In this document: one piece after another, positions 60,565 to 64,000 of the stretch
Numbering within the stretch: position 1 is the first letter of the stretch
Layout of the letters: every line of letters begins with the position of its first letter
Origin: a virus
Strand: one strand, 5' to 3'
DNA: 64,000 nt
IMG/VR virus record: IMGVR_UViG_3300002835_000111
Location: 1-64,000 of that record
The notes under the pieces: generated by a model
Seen by the model: the letters and a program-made list of their open reading frames with translations, nothing else
Database searches by the model: none
What the model was told of the DNA's origin: nothing
Made by a program: the position numbers and the translations under genes

Positions 60565-60939
60565 TTATGTCCAATTAATTTTTTTTATTTCCTCAACATA
60601 TCTTAATTTAATTCCAAAATAAGCCGCTTGGTCTTTAACCTCATTAAAAATTGCACTTTTAATTAGTTTAGTAACTTTGATTTTAGAAACTCCAGATTTA
60701 TTATATATGTCAGATTTAAACCAACTATGCTCTTCGAATGAATTATATCTAGCACGTATTTCCCCATTGAACTCAATATCAACTTCGTTAATAAAATCGT
60801 ATTTTCTAAAACCAACAATATAGAATGACCCTCTTAACCTATCGTTAAAAGGTGTAATTTCTTTTTTAGAAAACTTTTTGAGTAATTTCTTAATTACCTT
60901 TGAATCATCATCACGAATACATTTACCATTTACTCCCAT
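60565..60939 (-). CDS. Unknown protein, 124 residues
   Basis: MGVNGKCIRDDDSKVIKKLL, then beta-rich (FYIVGFRKYDFINEVDIEFN) and helical C-terminal parts. Its promoter (60944-60974) ends five bases from the ATG, so the message is leaderless or nearly so. Function unknown. Confidence 0.75.
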   Translation of the reverse strand: MGVNGKCIRDDDSKVIKKLLKKFSKKEITPFNDRLRGSFYIVGFRKYDFINEVDIEFNGEIRARYNSFEEHSWFKSDIYNKSGVSKIKVTKLIKSAIFNEVKDQAAYFGIKLRYVEEIKKINWT

Positions 60940-60943
60940 TTAG

Positions 60944-60974
60944 CAAAGATAGGCAAAAATTTGGAATTACCAAA
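60944..60974 (-). promoter_or_regulatory. Bacteroidota-type promoter, leaderless gene
   Basis: TTTG, 19 bases, TATCTTTG on the minus strand, four bases before ATG 60939. The RNA start should be at or near the A of the ATG. Confidence 0.8.
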
Positions 60975-61599
60975 TTTCTTTCATTTTCATTAAACCGAGT
61001 GCGGCACAATAAGCATCAGTAGAATCAAAATTTTCTTTTTTGAGGGTATTGTTTTTGGTGTATTGCCACAAGATTTGTGGTTCGCGTTTTGCTACTAATT
61101 CCCATATCACGACTTTCTTGTCTATGTCTTTTGGAAGACCACCAAATAAAACGAATTTTCCTTTATCGTTTTGTTGTACAAGGTGGGGGAAGGCAAATTT
61201 TCTTGAATTATAAGTTGAGATGAATTCAGGTACGATTCCAAGAACATCGTAGACTTCTTTACATACCAAGGTATTGAACCTCATTAAGGTTCCAACGGTA
61301 TATACGTTATTAGAATTTAAAAGTGGTTCCTCAATCACAACATTTGTGATTCCCATTCCAACATAATCTTCAAGTTTTTTTCTAAAGATGTGTCCTTTAA
61401 GAATAAGTTCTTCAATTTTATTTTCAACCTTTGGTTTAGGTACAGGAGAAATGTGTGTTAATTCTAAAAGTTCTTTTGTTTGGATGTCAAATAATGCAAC
61501 ACCAATTGTACGAGTTGACACATCTAACCCTAATACCTTGGGGGATTGATTAAGTTTATTTTTATTCATTTTTGTTCTAATATCTTTTTTATTTTTCAT
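60967..61599 (-). CDS. RuvC-like Holliday junction resolvase
   Basis: 210 residues from ATG 61599. LGLDVSTRTIGVALFD (first Asp), VVIEEPLL (Glu pair) and FDSTDAYCAALGLM (late Asp) give the RuvC/RNase H-like acidic set. Slightly longer than RuvC. It resolves branched DNA before packaging. Its 5' end overlaps the stop of the homing endonuclease. Confidence 0.88.
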   Translation of the reverse strand: MKNKKDIRTKMNKNKLNQSPKVLGLDVSTRTIGVALFDIQTKELLELTHISPVPKPKVENKIEELILKGHIFRKKLEDYVGMGITNVVIEEPLLNSNNVYTVGTLMRFNTLVCKEVYDVLGIVPEFISTYNSRKFAFPHLVQQNDKGKFVLFGGLPKDIDKKVVIWELVAKREPQILWQYTKNNTLKKENFDSTDAYCAALGLMKMKEIW

Positions 61600-62266
61600 A
61601 TTCCCATCTAAACCCTCCTGAGGTTTTATGATTACGAACATTTCTACAAACTTCGGAAATATGTCTAATTTGTAAAGAGTTTTGTGCTAATGCGATTGAT
61701 TCCCAAACTTTAATTAAATTACCATTCAAATCTAATTGTCTAACTTTTATTTTAACTGTTGATGCGTTAGATAATCTTTTTTTGAATTTTTCAGTATATG
61801 TTTTTCCTTTATTTGGTGATTTTCTACCTTTACACGATTTGGATAAATTTTTTTTATGTGTTTCAGTTCTTTCAAGACCATTATTAAGCCAAGGAATTGG
61901 TTTACCTTTCTTAGTTTCAGACATTTTTAACTTTGATTCTGAAGTATGTTTCCTTCCTTTTGTTGATGGTGGTTCATCACCACCAATAGTCCCGTTGGTT
62001 AATTCACATCCAATATACTTGAAATACGAAATATAAAATTTTTCCCAATAACCCCAATCAGATTTATCTACAACATCAATAACCTCAATTTGTGGTAAAA
62101 AATTATTATCAATTAATTTTCTTATCCACCTATCTTTATAACTATCATGTAAAACCCTTTCACTAATATGCCTCCTCAATCTACGATTAATATCTGTTGT
62201 TTTTCCAACATATCGGAGTTGTTTTGATTGTGGGTCAATTAAAATATAAATAAAAACTTTTGTCAT
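61589..62266 (-). CDS. GIY-YIG homing endonuclease with NUMOD repeats
   Basis: 225 residues from ATG 62266. FIYILIDPQSKQLRYVGKTT is a GIY-YIG variant; KWEKFYI-like YWEKFYISYF follows. NUMOD3-like repeats (GRKHTSESKLKMSETKKGKP, THKKNLSKSCKGRKSPNKGK) and a C-terminal NUMOD1-like KVWESIALAQNSLQIRHISE then GGFRWEYE. Overlaps the resolvase start by 11 bases. TATAAATA lies at 62270-62277. Confidence 0.9.
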   Translation of the reverse strand: MTKVFIYILIDPQSKQLRYVGKTTDINRRLRRHISERVLHDSYKDRWIRKLIDNNFLPQIEVIDVVDKSDWGYWEKFYISYFKYIGCELTNGTIGGDEPPSTKGRKHTSESKLKMSETKKGKPIPWLNNGLERTETHKKNLSKSCKGRKSPNKGKTYTEKFKKRLSNASTVKIKVRQLDLNGNLIKVWESIALAQNSLQIRHISEVCRNVRNHKTSGGFRWEYEK

Positions 62267-62317
62267 AATTATAAATATCATAATTACGACAAAAGTAGTT
62301 AGTACTGAAGTGTAACC

Positions 62318-64000
62318 CTAAAAATCAAGTTTTACCACATACTGTTGAATACCTTGCCTTAACTCAGGTGATTGTAGCTTAGATATAACTATAAGGTCTT
62401 TATTTGCATCGTAAAGACCAATTTCAGTAACATATGAAGTTGTTCCTGAAGTCCATGTAGGATTTGATGTATTAGTAAACTGATTTCTTCCAAGATTTAT
62501 AAGATATCTCATCTCATAAATGGTTGCAGTTATATCACTTTCTAAGTTCCCATAAAAATAATATTCGTCACCAAAATTCAATATATCAGTTTGTCCGTTT
62601 GTTGGTATATCAATGTAATCCGACAAATCATAAAGACTAGCATTATTATACAAGTCACTTGTAATTTGGAACGTATTACCTGTAATACCACTTACGGTTA
62701 AATAACCATTGATTGTTGAACCACTAATTTCATTAGTAACATCAATCTCTTTCCAATTTGTTGGACTTGGTTGAGCATCTCCTATTACAATTTGACAAAT
62801 TAATTTTAAAGAATTTGCAGAAAACCCTGTGAGTGTTCCATCACCAAAACTTCCGTCAGATAAGAAAGGGAATTCACTTCCAAATCTAACCGCTACGTTT
62901 TGCGAATCAGTTGTACAACCTGTTGTAGGTCCTGTAATCATTGAATAATAATTACAATGTAATGAATTCGTAAATCCTGTAGAATCTAATCTGTATGTAA
63001 CCCACATTTTTTGAGTATCGTTCGATAATAAACCTGTAGCACTTTGTCCGTTTGAAAAACAAGTGTTTGGAGTTAATAAAGATAACTTTGGTGCAGGTAT
63101 TGTCCAATTTCTATTTGCCTTGTAGGACATTGCTGCAATTACTTCTTCATCGTCAATAACAACAATTTGTGAATCAGGGAAAACTTTTCCAATTCTATTT
63201 AGATTTCCGTTACTATCAGGATTTGTATCCCATAAATGATAATACCTAATACCAGGGTCATTCATGTCAATGTTTTTAGTAGACTTAATATAGAACGGTA
63301 CACATAAATTATCGTAACCTGGAGGGTCTATATAGAATGTTTCACCAATAGTACCACCTGTAGATTTGTGCCACATTAATGTAGGTAATGTTATCTTAAA
63401 ATGTCTTGCTAAACCAGTACTATCTGTTGGATTTTGTGGGTCAAAAGGTGTAGTTGAAAATTTTTCACCATAAACATTATCGATTGATTGATTAGTATAG
63501 TGTATAATACCAATAGCCTTTTGTTGTGCTGGAGGTACTATTATTCTTTCGTCAAATGAATTATAATAAAAAACTAAACTAGTGTCTGTTTGTCCACTTG
63601 GCTCTTGATATCCCAAATATTCTTTTGTACCAATATAAGAAACTGAACCGTACTGAGTATAATCTTCATATTGGTTACTAAAAACACCCGCAGGGCTTAC
63701 AGACCATGGAATATTCATATTCCAAACTAACGTATTTTCACGATTTGTCACATCACAAGGAGACTCAAAATTAAGTGTGTCTGTTTGCCAATAAGGTGCT
63801 GGAGTTATAGAATCATATAGTTGAGTCATACCAGATGGATAAATTAACACCCTTGCAATACTTCCTGAAGGTGCAACTACACTGTAATCAGGAACACTTC
63901 TATCTAAAGTTAAAGTATAACCTGTTGTACCTGTAGTCCCTGTTGATGGACTCATATCTTGAATTCTGTAAGTTAAAATTGGATATGTTCCAAAATCACC
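62318..64000 (-). CDS. Large virion structural protein, truncated by the window edge
   Basis: At least 560 residues; the frame is open through position 64000, so the true start is outside. Ser/Thr/Gly/Asn-rich beta protein with SPSTGTTGTTGYTLTLDRSV near the visible start and a C-terminal GLYDANKDLIVISKLQSPEL. This fits a tail, baseplate or fibre protein. No specific family recognised. Confidence 0.75.
   Translation of the reverse strand, partial: GDFGTYPILTYRIQDMSPSTGTTGTTGYTLTLDRSVPDYSVVAPSGSIARVLIYPSGMTQLYDSITPAPYWQTDTLNFESPCDVTNRENTLVWNMNIPWSVSPAGVFSNQYEDYTQYGSVSYIGTKEYLGYQEPSGQTDTSLVFYYNSFDERIIVPPAQQKAIGIIHYTNQSIDNVYGEKFSTTPFDPQNPTDSTGLARHFKITLPTLMWHKSTGGTIGETFYIDPPGYDNLCVPFYIKSTKNIDMNDPGIRYYHLWDTNPDSNGNLNRIGKVFPDSQIVVIDDEEVIAAMSYKANRNWTIPAPKLSLLTPNTCFSNGQSATGLLSNDTQKMWVTYRLDSTGFTNSLHCNYYSMITGPTTGCTTDSQNVAVRFGSEFPFLSDGSFGDGTLTGFSANSLKLICQIVIGDAQPSPTNWKEIDVTNEISGSTINGYLTVSGITGNTFQITSDLYNNASLYDLSDYIDIPTNGQTDILNFGDEYYFYGNLESDITATIYEMRYLINLGRNQFTNTSNPTWTSGTTSYVTEIGLYDANKDLIVISKLQSPELRQGIQQYVVKLDF

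Overview
The window looks like part of the genome of a large tailed bacteriophage (Caudoviricetes) that infects a low-GC member of the Bacteroidota. Phage evidence: compact, mostly minus-strand gene blocks with overlapping stops and starts; a replication and recombination block (TOPRIM primase, RuvC-like resolvase, SbcC/SbcD pair, PD-(D/E)XK nuclease, own sigma factor); lysis genes; structural-type proteins; GIY-YIG homing endonucleases; and many small unknown genes. Host evidence: several perfect Bacteroidota promoters (TTTG, 19-20 bases, TAnnTTTG), no Shine-Dalgarno pattern, and a 1615-residue surface protein with a type IX secretion (gliding-motility, CHU_C-like) C-terminal domain. Layout: 1-882 is non-coding, rich in inverted repeats, and has two perfect DnaA-box 9-mers. 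1.6-4.6 kb is a four-gene glycan cassette (mini aminotransferase, hexapeptide acyltransferase, BKACE-family enzyme, glycosyltransferase-like). 4.8-11.4 kb holds small proteins that share an N-terminal tag (MKYIITESQ or MNLQENINRIKE type), an ADP-ribosyltransferase-like protein, a ParB-like protein, and a gene family built of IQNGVK repeats. 11.5-19.4 kb has an AEP-primase-like protein, a lytic transglycosylase, a zincin and a protein with many CxxCxGxG motifs. 19.4-20.9 kb carries no convincing gene for protein but has an initiator tRNA, four promoters and an approximately 1-kb structured RNA ending in a rho-independent terminator. 20.9-29 kb has NUDIX, DUF192, LpxH-like, the giant surface protein and a DHH phosphoesterase. 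29-48.4 kb has tagged proteins, two DNA methyltransferases, DUF3310, thioredoxin and glutaredoxin, DnaJ, a histone H1-like protein and structural proteins. 48.4-51.6 kb is a membrane and lysis block with an amidase. 51.6-61.6 kb is the sigma and replication/recombination block. 62.3 kb to the right edge is a truncated structural protein. The two signals that known gene families do not explain are (1) the multi-promoter structured RNA beside tRNA-fMet, which resembles the GOLLD/ROOL class of giant phage RNAs in context but is not recognised by sequence here, and (2) a set of about 15 otherwise unrelated proteins sharing short N-terminal tags with an (I/L)xE motif. The tags resemble T4 capsid-targeting sequences and suggest a set of proteins packed in the head and delivered to the cell. 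Many of the tagged genes also share a TATTTATA-like motif just before the start codon, a candidate late promoter. All functional calls come from motif reading by eye; no database search was run.
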